Assembly: GCA_913061275.1 (NCBI GenBank)
Contig: CAJXSR010000022.1
Coordinates: 1-62,575 of the forward strand
Direction of reading: 5' to 3'
Length of the DNA stretch: 62,575 nt
Origin: an uncultured Paracoccaceae bacterium
Lineage (GTDB): Bacteria > Pseudomonadota > Alphaproteobacteria > Rhodobacterales > Rhodobacteraceae
Shown: positions 43,259-52,370 of the stretch, piece after piece
Layout of the letters: each line of letters begins with the position of its first letter
Numbering within the stretch: the first letter of the stretch is position 1
Notes under the pieces: generated by a model
The model's input: the letters and a program-made list of their open reading frames with translations, nothing else
What the model was told of the DNA's origin: nothing
Database searches by the model: none
Translations under genes and position numbers: made by a program

Positions 43259-43540
43259 TTATACTTTCCAAAAACAAAACACGCCCCATGTGACGGCCAA
43301 CCCAAGAGGTGCCCAAAGCGGCATTCCCATCAGGCCAAGCCATGCAAGGAAGATGTAAACAGAGCCAAGCAGTGAGATGAACAAACGGTCACCGCGTGTG
43401 GTTGTCAGGCCTAGAATACCTTTGCGTATCGCGCCGCCCGGATATTTAATTTCCAATATTGTCAGAATGCCCATTGCACTGAAAATGCCGATAAAGACCA
43501 GTGCCGTGGGCCATGTCCATGCCATCCATCCCAGCATCAC
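43259..43540 (-). CDS. glpU: Small membrane protein of the glycerol ABC transporter (DUF2160, GlpU)
   Basis: 93 residues, about three hydrophobic helices, with the DUF2160 pattern (LEIKYPGG, TTTRGDR). In rhizobia a gene of this type forms part of the glpSTPQUV glycerol transporter operon, where its exact role is unclear. Overlaps glpQ by 4 nt. Confidence 0.82.
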   Translation of the reverse strand: MMLGWMAWTWPTALVFIGIFSAMGILTILEIKYPGGAIRKGILGLTTTRGDRLFISLLGSVYIFLAWLGLMGMPLWAPLGLAVTWGVFCFWKV

Positions 43541-44334
43541 ACCCTCCCTAGGGCAAAGCCCTTGGCGATGTGGTTGCGCACGAAGTAAATCACGATGGCA
43601 CCAGGGATAATGGTTAGTGTGCCAGCGGCAGCTAATAAGCCCAACTCATACCCTGCGGAAGATGCGGTTTTGGTCATCGTGGCGGCAATGGGTTTAGCGT
43701 AAACTGCGGTTAGGGTTTTGGCCAACAGCAGTTCGACCCATGAGAACATGAAGCAGAAAAAGGCGGCAACACCGACGCCAGCTTTGATCGAAGGCAGGAA
43801 TATTGTGGTAAAGAAACGTGGGAAAGAATAACCGTCGACATAAGCGGTTTCATCCAGTTCTTTGGGCACACCGCCCATGAAACCCTCTAATATCCACACT
43901 GCCAACGGGATGTTGAACAGGCAATGCGCTAATGCCACCGCAAGGTGGGTGTCAAACAGGCCTACGGCGGAATAAAGTTGGAAGAAGGGTAGGGCGAAGA
44001 CGGCGGCGGGGGCCATACGGTTGGTTAACAGCCAAAAGAACAGCTGCTTGTCACCTAGGAAACGGTATCGCGAAAACGCGTAGGCGGCGGGTAGGGCAAC
44101 GGTTAGCGATATGACGGTGTTCAAGGACACATATATGATCGAGTTGATATAGCCCCAATACCATGTGGGATCGGTGAAAATCACGCGGTAATTGTCAAAC
44201 GTCCATGTTTGCGGGAACAGCGAAAATCCTGACAGGATTTCACCAGTGGTTTTGAAACTCATTGCAACCAACCAATAGATCGGCAGCATCAGGAACAAGA
44301 TGTAAATCAGTGGGATTAAGGAACGTTTGCGCAT
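43537..44334 (-). CDS. glpQ: Glycerol ABC transporter permease GlpQ
   Basis: 265 residues, MalG-type permease with six predicted helices and the EAA loop (ELDETAYVDGYSFPRFFTTIFLP in two pieces) that contacts the ATPases. Starts 10 bp after glpP. A partner of GlpP in inner-membrane glycerol uptake. Confidence 0.88.
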   Translation of the reverse strand: MRKRSLIPLIYILFLMLPIYWLVAMSFKTTGEILSGFSLFPQTWTFDNYRVIFTDPTWYWGYINSIIYVSLNTVISLTVALPAAYAFSRYRFLGDKQLFFWLLTNRMAPAAVFALPFFQLYSAVGLFDTHLAVALAHCLFNIPLAVWILEGFMGGVPKELDETAYVDGYSFPRFFTTIFLPSIKAGVGVAAFFCFMFSWVELLLAKTLTAVYAKPIAATMTKTASSAGYELGLLAAAGTLTIIPGAIVIYFVRNHIAKGFALGRV

Positions 44335-44344
44335 GGGTTCAATC

Positions 44345-45208
44345 CTATTCCGTGTCGTCTTTGGTCATCAGCGTGTAGAACAGCCATGACACAAAAAGGG
44401 TGATTGCAAAGTAGATCAGTGACATCGCGGCCGCTGGCCCCAAATCAAACTGGCCAAGGGCGATTTTGACAAGGTCGATGGAAAGTAAGGTGGTGGAGTT
44501 GCCAGGGCCACCGCCTGTTAGGACAAACACTTCGGTGTAGATGTTGAAGCTGTCCATAAAACGCAACAGAATGGCGATGGTCAGCACTTGTTTCATCTTA
44601 GGCAGCTGGATGTAACGAAACACCGCCCAGCTGGATGCACCATCAATTTTCGCGGCTTGATAGTAGGCGTCTGGAATGGAAACCAGCCCTGCGTAGCTGA
44701 GCAATACGACAAGTGATGTCCAGTGCCAGACATCCATCGTGATGATGGTGGCCCAAGCGGCAAACGGGTTTTGGGTCATGTCGTAATTGATGCCCAGTGT
44801 GGTGTTCATCAGATACCCCAACAGGCCGATGTCGGGCAGGGTAAAGATATTCCACATTGCCCCCACAACATTCCACGGGATCAGCATGGGCAGGGCCATG
44901 GTAACAAGACAGACGGGCACCCAAAAACCACTGCGCGGCATGGAAAGGGCGATGATGATGCCCAAGGGAATTTCGATGGCCAGAATGATTGCAGTGAATA
45001 GAAACTGGCGGCTCAAAGCGGCATGGAACCGTTCGGAATGCAGCAGCTTTTCAAACCATCCCAGCCCTTCCCAGAAAAACAGGTTGTTGCCGAAAGTTTC
45101 CTGAACCGAGTAATTAACCACAGTCATCATCGGTATCAGTGCATTGAAGGCGACCAATAGTAAAACGGGTAGCACAAAGAACCATGCTTTTTGGTATGGT
45201 TTTTTCAT
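44345..45208 (-). CDS. glpP: Glycerol ABC transporter permease GlpP
   Basis: 287 residues, MalF-type permease, six helices and the EAA loop with DAYYQAAKIDGASSW. Overlaps the upstream ATPase gene glpT by 4 nt, so coupled translation is likely. Confidence 0.88.
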   Translation of the reverse strand: MKKPYQKAWFFVLPVLLLVAFNALIPMMTVVNYSVQETFGNNLFFWEGLGWFEKLLHSERFHAALSRQFLFTAIILAIEIPLGIIIALSMPRSGFWVPVCLVTMALPMLIPWNVVGAMWNIFTLPDIGLLGYLMNTTLGINYDMTQNPFAAWATIITMDVWHWTSLVVLLSYAGLVSIPDAYYQAAKIDGASSWAVFRYIQLPKMKQVLTIAILLRFMDSFNIYTEVFVLTGGGPGNSTTLLSIDLVKIALGQFDLGPAAAMSLIYFAITLFVSWLFYTLMTKDDTE

Positions 45209-46290
45209 GGTGTAACCCCTTCAGTTTTTGAGGCAATCCAACCGTCACGGTAAAGTCGCGTTTTTGCAGGGTCAAAAGACAAGTGAACATTTTCGCCTTG
45301 TGCTGGTACTGGGCCGTTGACGACGGCCTTGATGGCAGTGTTGCCGATCATTGCGTCGATCACATTGTGACGCCCAACATCGGATACTTTTCGAATTGTT
45401 GCTTCAAGGCCCTGATCGCTGATTGAAACATATTCGGGACGTATCCCGATTTCAGATTTGCCTGTAAGGGTAGTATCAACCGCCCCTTCAAGATTGATTG
45501 AATTGCCCTGAAAAAATGCAGCACCTTGCTGCACATCACATGGTAATACGTTCATGCCAGGTGAGCCGATAAAATGGCCGACGAAAGTATGGGCCGGCCG
45601 TTCAAACAGTTCAACAGGTGTGCCGATTTGCACGATCTCGCCGTCATTCATAACGACCACTTGATCGGCAAAGGTCAGTGCCTCGGTCTGGTCATGTGTG
45701 ACGTAGATCATTGTGGCACGCACTTTGTGATGTAGTTCTTTTAGTTTGGAACGCAGCTTCCATTTCAGATGTGGGTCTATCACTGTGAGGGGTTCGTCAA
45801 ACATTACTACGTTTACATCTTTGCGCACCAACCCACGCCCCATAGAGATTTTTTGTTTATTATCAGGTGATAATCCTGCTGCCCGCTTGTGCAACATGTC
45901 GCTTAGTTCAAGCATTTCGGCTATTTCTGTCACGCGTTGTGTGACCGTAACCTCATCCATACCGCGATTGCGTAATGGAAATGCAAGATTGTTGTACACG
46001 GTCATGGTGTCGTAGATCACGGGGAATTGGAACACTTGTGCTATATTGCGTTGATCGGGGGGGAGCTGGGTGACATCCTTACCGTCAAACAGAACTTGGC
46101 CTTCGGAAGGGTCAAGCAGGCCTGAAATGATGTTTAACAGGGTGGATTTACCGCACCCAGACGGGCCTAACAGGGCGTATGCACCGCCATCTTTCCAATC
46201 CAGATCAATTTTTTTTAATGCGTAATCTTCGGGGGTTTTGGGGTTGGGGTAATAGCTGTGTCGTAGCTTTGAAAGGGTGATTTTTGCCAT
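45205..46290 (-). CDS. glpT: Glycerol ABC transporter ATPase GlpT (degenerate signature)
   Basis: 361 residues, UgpC/MalK type with a C-terminal TOBE region. Walker A is GPSGCGKST and Walker B is VVMFDEP, but the ABC signature reads LSPDNKQKIS instead of LSGGQ-x-Q-R, and the D-loop reads LTVIDPH rather than the usual SNLDA. With GlpS normal, the pair would have one weak ATP site. The ATG is 9 bp after glpS. Confidence 0.9.
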   Translation of the reverse strand: MAKITLSKLRHSYYPNPKTPEDYALKKIDLDWKDGGAYALLGPSGCGKSTLLNIISGLLDPSEGQVLFDGKDVTQLPPDQRNIAQVFQFPVIYDTMTVYNNLAFPLRNRGMDEVTVTQRVTEIAEMLELSDMLHKRAAGLSPDNKQKISMGRGLVRKDVNVVMFDEPLTVIDPHLKWKLRSKLKELHHKVRATMIYVTHDQTEALTFADQVVVMNDGEIVQIGTPVELFERPAHTFVGHFIGSPGMNVLPCDVQQGAAFFQGNSINLEGAVDTTLTGKSEIGIRPEYVSISDQGLEATIRKVSDVGRHNVIDAMIGNTAIKAVVNGPVPAQGENVHLSFDPAKTRLYRDGWIASKTEGVTP

Positions 46291-46299
46291 ATTTCTACC

Positions 46300-47364
46300 C
46301 TACGCTACTATTGTGCCGTCGGGCGCAAAGTAAAAACAGTTGCTGGTATCCATGTAAAAATCACGCGTCGCACTGATTTCATAAGGGTGGGTGCCGTGGG
46401 CCAATGACACCCAAGTGTTATGCCCCATATCAAAGTGCGCACTGCTTTCAGAACCGCTAAGTTCTGTCACCAGAACGGTACCTGTCAGTGTCACGGATGT
46501 GTCCCCAGTTTGATGGGGCACAATATGATTTGGGCGAATTGCCACGGTATATTGGCCATCTTGCAGATTAGTGGCATCCCCTGTGAGCCCCCAAGAGGTG
46601 CTTTTATCCAGCGTTATGTTAGCGCCTTGTTTGGTGACGGTTGCGATATTAATTGGCGGGCTGGAAAACACTTGTGCCGAGGCCAGATTGTGTGGGTTGC
46701 GGTAAATTTGGGCAGTGGGGCCGAATTGGGTAACTGTGCCATCATCCATCAGCGCGGTTTTGCCGCCCAAAAGAAGGGCCTCTTCAGGTTCTGACGTGGC
46801 ATAAATCACTACGGCCCCGCGACCTGCAAAAAGTTCAGGTAGCTGTTCGCGCAATTCTTCGCGCAGTTTATAATCAAGATTGGCCAGTGGTTCATCCAGA
46901 AAAACCGCACGGCTTTCTTTGGCAATGGCGCGTGCAAGGGCGGTGCGTTGTTGCTGCCCACCTGACAATTCTTGTGGGCGGCGGTTTAACATTGGGCGCA
47001 GTTGCAAGATGTCTGCGGCTTCTTCTACGCGGCCTTGAATTTCGGATTTTGCCATGCCTGCAACCTTTAGGGGCGAGGCGATGTTGTCGTAAACTGTCAT
47101 GTGTGGGTAATTGACGAAAAACTGGTGAACAAGGCTGATATTACGTTTTTGGGTTGAAAGCTTGGTTACATCTTGCCCATCCATAAACATCTGCCCGCTG
47201 ACTATTGGATCAAGCCCTGCCATCATTTTGATAAGGGATGTTTTGCCGGCACCGGTTTGGCCTAAAAGTACATTGAAATGACCTGGTTCAAGTATCAAGC
47301 TTGTAGCTTTGATATGAGTGACCCCATCAATGGCCTTTGTAATTTTTTCAAGCTTGAGCGTCAT
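46300..47364 (-). CDS. glpS: Glycerol ABC transporter ATPase GlpS
   Basis: 354 residues, MalK type. Walker A GQTGAGKTS, Q-loop VHQFFVNY, complete signature LSGGQQQR, Walker B AVFLDEP, and a C-terminal TOBE-like domain. First ATPase after the binding-protein gene; the 107-bp gap between them contains a hairpin. Confidence 0.9.
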   Translation of the reverse strand: MTLKLEKITKAIDGVTHIKATSLILEPGHFNVLLGQTGAGKTSLIKMMAGLDPIVSGQMFMDGQDVTKLSTQKRNISLVHQFFVNYPHMTVYDNIASPLKVAGMAKSEIQGRVEEAADILQLRPMLNRRPQELSGGQQQRTALARAIAKESRAVFLDEPLANLDYKLREELREQLPELFAGRGAVVIYATSEPEEALLLGGKTALMDDGTVTQFGPTAQIYRNPHNLASAQVFSSPPINIATVTKQGANITLDKSTSWGLTGDATNLQDGQYTVAIRPNHIVPHQTGDTSVTLTGTVLVTELSGSESSAHFDMGHNTWVSLAHGTHPYEISATRDFYMDTSNCFYFAPDGTIVA

Positions 47365-47413
47365 TTCGTTACTTTTCTGGGGATGTGTATAATGGCCACT
47401 AAATCTGCAAAAT

Positions 47414-47435
47414 GCTGGGGCCCGAAGGCCCTAGC
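47414..47435 (-). terminator. Intercistronic hairpin between glpV and glpS
   Basis: On the minus strand GCTAGGGCC-TTCG-GGCCCCAGC, a 9-bp stem (one G-T pair) with a UUCG tetraloop, followed by ATTTTG. It probably stabilises glpV mRNA or partly terminates, giving binding protein in excess. Confidence 0.75.
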
Positions 47436-47472
47436 GAGGTAAGTTTGATTGTACAAACTCATCAGGGAGTTA

Positions 47473-49209
47473 CTATTGTGCAGCCCAGCGGGCAACAAGA
47501 TCGTCGTAGTTGACCGTCACACCTTGTGGTTTCTCGTTGTCCAAAGGTGGTTTTGCACCGCCATTGGCATACCAGAATGCCGCATCTTTTTCTTCGTTCA
47601 GACGTGGGCCACAACCACCATATACATTGGCGGCTTCATCAACTGCCTGCATACGTGCCATTGTGATGTCCATTTCACCAGCCAAACGATTCATCGCTTC
47701 TTGTGGGGTGAAAGCACCTGAATTCACGTCACCGATTTGCTGCCACCAGATTTGGGCCAGTTTTGGATAATCAGGTACGTTAATACCAGTTGGAGACCAT
47801 GCCACACGATCAGGTGAACGGTAAAACTCGACCAGACCACCTAAATTAGGTGCGCGTTCAGAGAACGATGCGTGGTTGACAGTACTGTTACGGATGAAAG
47901 TCAGGCCAACATGGGATTTCTTTACGTCCACGGTTTTGGATACAGCAAATTGCGCGTATAACCATGCAGCTTTTGCGCGATCTTCAGGTGTGGACTTAAG
48001 AATTGTCCATGAACCCACGTCCTGATAACCAACTTTCTGGCCTTCTTGCCAGTAAGGGCCGTGTGGGGACGGGGCCATGCGCCAAAGCGGCTTACCGTTA
48101 TCATCGACAGTGTTATTGCCTTCAGATTTGGGTTTCACCATGTCGGCAGTAAAGGCCGTATACCAGAATATTTGCTGGGCAACGTTCCCTTGGCTAAGTG
48201 CAGGTAATGATTGATAGAAATCAAAAGATGCAGCCCCCGGAGGCGCATAAGCCCGCAACCATTCATCCCATTTGCGAATGGCATATACCGCCGCAGGCCC
48301 GTTTGCTGCACCACCCCGGCTGACAGACGCACCTGATGGGTTACAAGAACCCGCTTCCATACGGATACCCCATTCATCAATGGGAATACCGTTTGGTTCA
48401 CCTTTAGAACCGGTACCGGCCATAGACAGCCAGGCATCGGTCATGCGCCAGCCTAGATCGGGTGCGCGTTTGCCGTAATCCATGTGGCCGTAAATTTCCG
48501 TACCGTCGATTTCTTTGACATCCTTGGAAAAGAATTCTGCGATGTCTTCATAGGCTGACCAATTGACGGGCACACCTAATTCATAGCCGTACTTGGCTTT
48601 GAACTCGGCTTTTAGATCTGCACGGTCAAACCAATCTTTGCGAAACCAGTAAAGGTTGGCAAATTGCTGGTCGGGTAACTGATACAGATCGCCGTCTGGG
48701 CCTGTGGTAAATTGGGTGCCGATAAAGTCGCCCAAATCAAGGCCAGGATTGGTGACATCTGCAGCCGCACCTGCCATCCAATCGGTTAGATTGTATGCAA
48801 GTTGCAAGCGTGAGTGGGTGCCTATCAAGTCGCTGTCGTTGACATAGGCGTCATATAGGTTGCGGCCTGTTTGCATTTGGGTTTGCACCGCTTGCACTAC
48901 TTCGCCTTCACCTAGAATTTGATGGTTAACCTTGATACCAGTGATTTCTTCAAAGGCTTTGGTCAACACTTCCGACTCGTATGAGTGCGTTGGAATACCT
49001 TCAGATAAAACGTTGATTTCCATACCAGCAAAGGGCTGTGCAGCTTGGATGAACCAATTCATTTCAGCCATTTGCGCATCTTTGCTAAGTGAAGATGGCT
49101 GGAATTCCTGATCGATCCATTTCTTTGCAGATGCCTCATCGGCTATTGCTGTAGTAGATCCCGCGACAACGGCTATAACCGCAACTGCGGAGAGCAGATA
49201 CTTTCGCAT
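47473..49209 (-). CDS. glpV: Glycerol ABC transporter solute-binding protein GlpV
   Basis: 578 residues from the ATG at 49209, with GGGAGGAAAC upstream; this start gives a proper signal peptide (about 1-28, cut near AIA-DE). The mature protein is a large family 1 binding protein with V-L-S-E-G-I-P and H-S-Y-E-S-E near residue 75, as in GlpV and related long MalE-like proteins. It delivers glycerol to GlpPQ. It is the first gene of the glpV-S-T-P-Q-U operon. No glpD, glpK or glpR is in the window. Confidence 0.88.
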   Translation of the reverse strand: MRKYLLSAVAVIAVVAGSTTAIADEASAKKWIDQEFQPSSLSKDAQMAEMNWFIQAAQPFAGMEINVLSEGIPTHSYESEVLTKAFEEITGIKVNHQILGEGEVVQAVQTQMQTGRNLYDAYVNDSDLIGTHSRLQLAYNLTDWMAGAAADVTNPGLDLGDFIGTQFTTGPDGDLYQLPDQQFANLYWFRKDWFDRADLKAEFKAKYGYELGVPVNWSAYEDIAEFFSKDVKEIDGTEIYGHMDYGKRAPDLGWRMTDAWLSMAGTGSKGEPNGIPIDEWGIRMEAGSCNPSGASVSRGGAANGPAAVYAIRKWDEWLRAYAPPGAASFDFYQSLPALSQGNVAQQIFWYTAFTADMVKPKSEGNNTVDDNGKPLWRMAPSPHGPYWQEGQKVGYQDVGSWTILKSTPEDRAKAAWLYAQFAVSKTVDVKKSHVGLTFIRNSTVNHASFSERAPNLGGLVEFYRSPDRVAWSPTGINVPDYPKLAQIWWQQIGDVNSGAFTPQEAMNRLAGEMDITMARMQAVDEAANVYGGCGPRLNEEKDAAFWYANGGAKPPLDNEKPQGVTVNYDDLVARWAAQ

Positions 49210-49337
49210 CTTGTTTCCTCCCATTTGATTTGTTTAACACCTTTATAGTCAGTTTAATTTTGTGATTTTGTCAAACTAAATATTTAGTAGAAGTATATGA
49301 TACTGATATTATTTAATATTTTCGACTACCAACAGAA

Positions 49338-49375
49338 AACCACCCCCTAAAGCTGGCGGGCTTTAGGGGGTGGTT
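49338..49375 (-). terminator. Intrinsic terminator of the RTX/Hint gene
   Basis: 16-bp perfect stem (core ACCACCCCCTAAAGC) with a 6-base loop; on the minus strand it runs into TTTTCTGTT, so it ends the gene at 49413-51818. Confidence 0.92.
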
Positions 49376-49412
49376 CGTTGGTTTAAACAGCTCTTCGTTA
49401 AAGAAGGAGCGG

Positions 49413-51818
49413 TTATTTTCTAAGCATTTCTGCTTCGAATTTCTTAAGCGTCATACGTGCAGCTGTATAGGCTTCACGGCCATCTGCGAATGCCAGTTCC
49501 GGGAACAGTTCCAAGATCTCATTACGGCTTTCGGTATCTACACTGCCAAGTGCTTGATCGCCCGGTTGGAAGCTTTCTGTCCATGCCCCATTGGACAAAA
49601 CAACTTCGTGGTTATCAAACATGATGTGGATGTAGCTTGTCGCACCAAGATTTACCGTTTGGATGCCATCACTTGGTTTCACAAGATGTTTAGCAGGCAC
49701 CAGAACTTCTGGTTCATTGAACAACAATCCAACTTCTGGTTTGCTGATAAGTACCTTATGGTTAGGACTGACCAACAAATCACGCTCTGGCAATCCGTTA
49801 CCCAAAGACCCTTTCTGGATCCGGATAGGTTGCAAGTGTTTACTGGCTTGAAGTTCAAGCGCAGACATTGGTTTGCACCCAACCCAGCGGATTTCTTGTG
49901 CGCCATTATCCCGTGTAATCACCTTATCGCCGACTTTTAGGTCTTCGACAGGCATCTCACCGCGTAGTGTGGCAATGGATGTTCCAGGTGTGAAGCAAGG
50001 AATGATGCGTTCAATTTCGGCAAAATCCAATGTTCCAGTAACAGTACCACCGGGTGCATCGAGGAATTCGATTGTACCACTTGTAGAGTCGCCATCTGCA
50101 TCAACAGTTTCACCAGTAATTTGGAACGATCCTGCACCTGTCAGATCAAGCGTATCAAAATCAACGCCATCTGTACCACCGTCGATAACATCACCGTCGC
50201 CATCATCGGGACTGTCAACAATGAATGTGTCACTATCATCGCCACCATAAAGATCATCAGATCCTTCGCCGCCTGTTAGCACATCATCGTCTGCACCACC
50301 GTAGATTTCGTCGTCGTCGATACCGCCGTCCAAGACATCGTCACCGGCATCGCCGTAGATCACGTCATTATCGTCTTGACCGAAGATTGTATCGTCACCG
50401 TCACCACCGTGGATGGTATCCGTTCCGTTATCTGGCCTTAGATCAAGCGCATCAGGAATGTTCAGTGTGTCTGGGAAAATCGGGTCAAGACCACCATAAA
50501 TCGTGTCATCACCGTCACCGCCGTCGATGTTATCAGCACCTTCACCACCAACGATGAAGTCATCACCGTCACCGCCGTCGATTTCATCGTCGTCGAAACC
50601 AGCATTGATAGTATCGTCACCGTCACCACCTAAAATGCTGTCCGCATCATCACCGGTTATGATGGTATCGTTACCATCGCCACCATCGACAAAATCGTTG
50701 TCATCCGATGGGTCGCTATCCGCAGGGAATATCCCAGGGTAGCCACGATCAGGTAAGGGGCTTAGACCAGAGGTATCAATAAAGTCATCTCCGTCACCGC
50801 CGTAGACTTCATCATCACCGCCACCGCCGTAAAGCGTATCGTTGTCATCACCACCATCAATAAGGTCGTCACCGTCAAGGCCGGTAATAAGGTCATCACC
50901 GCCGCCGCCAAAGAACTCATTTGAATAGATGTCGTTCGGGTTTGTACCTTGTTGGTCAAAGCCAGTTAGAACATCATCGTAATCTGAACCGATCACTCCA
51001 TCGATACCGCCGAGGATTGTGTCATTATCGGCATCACCACCTGATAGTGAAGATGTTGAAAGATCAACGTTAACCGCAGAGTCAGAATTGCTGTAATCTA
51101 GGTTGTCATGATCTGCACCACCATTAAAGGCATCTGCACCATCACCACCAATAAACACATCGCGGCCTGTGCCACCATATAGTTCATTTGTACCTGTACC
51201 ACCTGCAAGGGTGTCAGAACCCTGACCGCCAAAGACAAGATCATCACCAGCACCTGCGTCAACAACATCATCACCTTTATAGGCGTAAATAATATCGTCA
51301 TCACCATCGGCGCCATCGATTGTGTCGTTTTGCGCATCAACAAATCCTGGCAACATTACATCGTTCGCATCGGTACCATCAACTGGGCCACCTTTTGTGC
51401 CACCAGTTCCGCCCGTGCCTTTTGTGCCACCAGTTCCGCCCGTGCCTTTAGAGCCACCTGAACCGCCCGTGCCTTTAGAACCACCTGAACCGCCAGTGCC
51501 TTTAGAACCACCTGAACCGCCCGTGCCTTTAGAACCACCTGAACCGCCCGTGCCTTTAGAGCCACCTGAACCGCCAGTGCCTTTAGAGCCGCCTGAACCG
51601 CCAGTGCCTTTAGAGCCGCCTGAACCGCCCGTGCCTTTAGAGCCACCTGAGCCGCCAGATCCGTTATTGTCGTCTGACCAATCAGAATAATATTGAGAAA
51701 GGGATTTGTCGCCGACACCACCCGTTACATAATCTGTATTTGAATGTGATGTGCCCGCAGATGAACCGCTACCGTTGGAACCTTTAGTACCCTTATGCTT
51801 TTTTGAACCGCCACTCAT
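49413..51818 (-). CDS. RTX calcium-binding repeat protein with C-terminal Hint domain
   Basis: 801 residues from the ATG at 51818 (GGAG 6 bp upstream; the in-frame GTG at 51830 is less likely). Order: Ser/Gly/Lys-rich N terminus; ten 9-residue units, eight GGSGGSKGT and two GGTGGTKG(T/G), about residues 53-143; RTX nonapeptides of the GGDGDD type over about 165-575; and a Hint (hedgehog/intein-like) domain from about residue 608, starting CFTPGTSIAT with an N-H pair (SPNHKV). No signal peptide, as expected for RTX proteins exported by type I secretion; no type I genes are nearby. The Hint domain may cleave or cyclise the protein. Surface or extracellular role likely. Confidence 0.92.
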   Translation of the reverse strand: MSGGSKKHKGTKGSNGSGSSAGTSHSNTDYVTGGVGDKSLSQYYSDWSDDNNGSGGSGGSKGTGGSGGSKGTGGSGGSKGTGGSGGSKGTGGSGGSKGTGGSGGSKGTGGSGGSKGTGGSGGSKGTGGTGGTKGTGGTGGTKGGPVDGTDANDVMLPGFVDAQNDTIDGADGDDDIIYAYKGDDVVDAGAGDDLVFGGQGSDTLAGGTGTNELYGGTGRDVFIGGDGADAFNGGADHDNLDYSNSDSAVNVDLSTSSLSGGDADNDTILGGIDGVIGSDYDDVLTGFDQQGTNPNDIYSNEFFGGGGDDLITGLDGDDLIDGGDDNDTLYGGGGDDEVYGGDGDDFIDTSGLSPLPDRGYPGIFPADSDPSDDNDFVDGGDGNDTIITGDDADSILGGDGDDTINAGFDDDEIDGGDGDDFIVGGEGADNIDGGDGDDTIYGGLDPIFPDTLNIPDALDLRPDNGTDTIHGGDGDDTIFGQDDNDVIYGDAGDDVLDGGIDDDEIYGGADDDVLTGGEGSDDLYGGDDSDTFIVDSPDDGDGDVIDGGTDGVDFDTLDLTGAGSFQITGETVDADGDSTSGTIEFLDAPGGTVTGTLDFAEIERIIPCFTPGTSIATLRGEMPVEDLKVGDKVITRDNGAQEIRWVGCKPMSALELQASKHLQPIRIQKGSLGNGLPERDLLVSPNHKVLISKPEVGLLFNEPEVLVPAKHLVKPSDGIQTVNLGATSYIHIMFDNHEVVLSNGAWTESFQPGDQALGSVDTESRNEILELFPELAFADGREAYTAARMTLKKFEAEMLRK
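51388..51660 (-). repeat. Ten 27-bp tandem repeats in the RTX/Hint gene
   Basis: Units encode GGSGGSKGT; adjacent copies differ at only one to three third-position bases (GAG/GAA-type and CCC/CCA-type changes). They are recent duplications and liable to slippage or assembly collapse. Confidence 0.9.
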
Positions 51819-52370
51819 ATTATTCTCCACTCTCTAAACAAACAAGAATGCGCAGTGCATGCTTGCTAATACCAAACTCAATATGGAAGCAAATCGCGAT
51901 TACGATTGGCAGACACCCCACTGCCCAGAATACTTCCTCCAGACTGAAATTAAGACGATATGCCTGTAAAATTGCAAGAAAAAGCGGTACTTTTTCCTAA
52001 ATTAGGCCACAAAGTTGTCATTTTTACAAACACATTTGAAGCATTTGGAAACAACGAATTCTTATCGAGCTCTTTGTATCTCTGACGTAAACAATGGAAA
52101 AATTTAAAGAAAAATTTTACCCATAAGTGATTCGGTTCTCCTAACTGGGCATTTGGGTGTTCAAAGTTCGATACACAAATGGCCCTTATAGCTGCCTTAA
52201 TTTCACCCATAATGGTAGTATATGAATAAAAAAATAATTCAGGTTAAGTAAGCAGTGAAGAATGTACACACTATGGTTCAAATTTTAATAAGCAAACCAC
52301 GACTGGGGCGCGCTTTTGAAAATACTGATAGGTTTGTTTGTCAATTCTTTATATCAGGCAGGATGTTATA
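51819..52370. other. Non-coding region between divergent genes
   Basis: About 550 bp with low coding potential; one 86-codon minus-strand frame (51950-52210) has no recognised motif or ribosome site. It should contain the promoters of both the RTX/Hint gene and the kinase-like gene. AGGCAGGAT just before 52371 is a ribosome site. Confidence 0.5.

Noticed and set aside
51388-51660. Regular repeats resembling a CRISPR array
   Set aside because: Direct 27-bp units with no unique spacers, in frame with a coding gene; a protein repeat tract.
50225-51690. Long open frames opposite the RTX gene, rich in His/Arg or Pro
   Set aside because: They are the antisense of the repetitive Asp/Gly codons, with no ribosome sites or recognisable domains.
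51950-52210. 86-codon minus-strand frame in the intergenic region
   Set aside because: No ribosome site, no known motif, composition unlike neighbouring genes.
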